From Geovibrio ferrireducens (lineage in GTDB: Bacteria; Chrysiogenota; Deferribacteres; Deferribacterales; Geovibrionaceae), in the NCBI RefSeq assembly GCF_026226615.1, contig NZ_JAJAPB010000002.1, forward strand, positions 124,001 to 188,000: a DNA stretch of 64,000 nt, given 5' to 3'. The notes under the pieces are model-generated. The model saw nothing but the letters and a program-made list of their open reading frames with translations. It did no database searches and was not told where the DNA came from. Made by a program: the position numbers and the translations under genes. Each line of letters starts with the position of its first letter. Within the stretch, counting starts at the first letter, position 1. Positions 63,174 to 64,000 of the stretch are shown here, piece by piece.

Positions 63174-64000
63174 TCAGCTTTTCCACGGAGCTTTGATGTT
63201 TTTCCAAACGGCTCCGTTAATTGCCATGTCCATATCTCTGGCAAATACTCCGAAACCTTCCACACCGTGGTAGGGGCCTGAGTAGTCCCATGAGTGCATC
63301 TGCCTGAAAGGGATGCCGGACTTCTGTGTCTGGTATTTTTCTTTAATACCTGAACCGAAGAGGTCGGGTTTGTACTTCTCAAGGAAGTTGTCCATCTCGA
63401 ATTCTGACATGTCATCAACCATGATGGTTGTGCTGTCGAGGTATTCAAGGGTACGCTGGTAGTCGTCACCGTGGGCAAACTCATACCCTGTGAGCAGTAT
63501 CTCAACACCGAGATCCTGAAAGGCGGGCATTGTGTGTCTGGGTCTCAGACCGCCAACGAAAAGCATTGTCTTTTTCCCTTCAAGTCTGGGTCTGTATTTG
63601 GCAACAATTTTTTCAAAGTAAGGCTGATATTTTTCAGCGATGACTTTTTCCGTCTGCTCTTTGATTTTGTCATCAAACATAGCAGCAATTTTGCGCATGG
63701 ATTTGATGATCTGTGTGGGGCCGAAAAAGTTGAACTCAAGCCACGGCACATTGTACTTTTCTTCAATGTAGCGTGAAATATAGTTCATTGAGCGGTAGCA
63801 GTGGATAAGAACCACTTTCGCCTGAGCAACGTTGGCAAGCTCGCTGAACGTACTGTCGCCTGTTGACTGAGCAACAAGGTTAAGCCCCATGTCCTCAATA
63901 ATTTTCCTTGATGACCATATATCGCCGCCTATGTTGTAGTCTCCTATGAGGGCTACATCGTAGGGGCCTTTCTCGAATTTCTGGCCGACCATATCTTTTT
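63174..64000 (-). CDS. nifD: Nitrogenase MoFe protein alpha chain NifD, C-terminal part
   Basis: The gene continues past the window; about 275 C-terminal residues are visible. FeMo-cofactor ligands can be seen: Cys in [18 protein letters not shown] and His in [33 protein letters not shown] and [18 protein letters not shown] are also family segments, and the pattern suits the Mo type rather than the V or Fe-only type. The P-cluster Cys half lies outside. nifH and nifB are not in view and may lie further upstream. Confidence 0.97.
   Translation of the reverse strand, partial: KDMVGQKFEKGPYDVALIGDYNIGGDIWSSRKIIEDMGLNLVAQSTGDSTFSELANVAQAKVVLIHCYRSMNYISRYIEEKYNVPWLEFNFFGPTQIIKSMRKIAAMFDDKIKEQTEKVIAEKYQPYFEKIVAKYRPRLEGKKTMLFVGGLRPRHTMPAFQDLGVEILLTGYEFAHGDDYQRTLEYLDSTTIMVDDMSEFEMDNFLEKYKPDLFGSGIKEKYQTQKSGIPFRQMHSWDYSGPYHGVEGFGVFARDMDMAINGAVWKNIKAPWKS

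Overview
This 64 kb window looks like chromosome from an anaerobic, Gram-negative, respiring bacterium. I think a Deferribacteres member (Geovibrio/Denitrovibrio-like) is most likely, but this is inferred from gene content and is not a sequence match. The evidence is futalosine-type menaquinone synthesis (mqnB), Na+-NQR, a periplasmic molybdopterin sulfur reductase with a TorD chaperone, a DUF3373 outer-membrane protein, flavocytochrome c sulfide dehydrogenase, PAS kinases carrying a GAIAHQWKQPL H-box, and Mo-nitrogenase genes. I see no prophage, insertion sequence, transposase or CRISPR array. Genes are tightly packed, and three convergent pairs touch or overlap by up to 4 nt.

Layout. 1-3007 (minus): rny (cut by the window edge), 5-formyl-THF cyclo-ligase, rarA, a 6S RNA, zapA and a zapB-like gene. 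3303-8321: a c-di-GMP-type EAL/HDOD protein, tRNA-Arg, mobA and a ZraS/ZraR-like two-component pair. 8374-10025: a 36-residue membrane peptide divergent from a MocR-type regulator. 10097-21629: a sulfur respiration island, with a triple-rhodanese lipoprotein, psrABC, a DUF3373 protein, a small cytochrome with an unusual CX3CH heme motif, torD and fccAB. 21678-23111: a lipoprotein, rpsT and ybaK. 23263-30078: the propionyl-CoA carboxylase / methylmalonyl-CoA mutase operon. 30377-41614: metF-radical SAM-mqnB, a lytic transglycosylase, an Fe-ADH, an M29 aminopeptidase, eno, a second radical SAM protein, an outer-membrane protein, nadB and an MnmC-like methyltransferase. 41623-45333: a 28-residue membrane peptide, a PrsW-like protease and a PAS kinase/receiver pair. 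45334-51310: nqrABCDEF plus an NqrM-like gene. 51404-57637: a GGDEF/EAL protein and a receiver-CheC-PAS kinase module. 57634-64000 (minus): nifD (partial), nifK, nifT, nifE, nifN, nifX and a DUF269 gene.

How the genes work together. Electrons from NADH enter the quinone pool through Na+-NQR. PsrABC can pass them to polysulfide or a related sulfur compound, with the lipoprotein rhodanese as a likely periplasmic sulfane-sulfur carrier and TorD as the maturation chaperone. FccAB runs the opposite reaction, sulfide oxidation. Propionate-type carbon enters through the carboxylase and B12 mutase to succinyl-CoA. MobA supplies the molybdenum cofactor that PsrA needs.

The signals that annotation alone does not explain are non-coding. 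The promoter regions of psrA and torD share an identical 15-bp palindrome. A 66-bp concentric palindrome lies upstream of the rhodanese gene. A modular palindromic element occurs twice, keeping its linkers while its stems change by compensation. One copy of that element lies between nifK and a duplicated copy of the last 12 codons of nifK.
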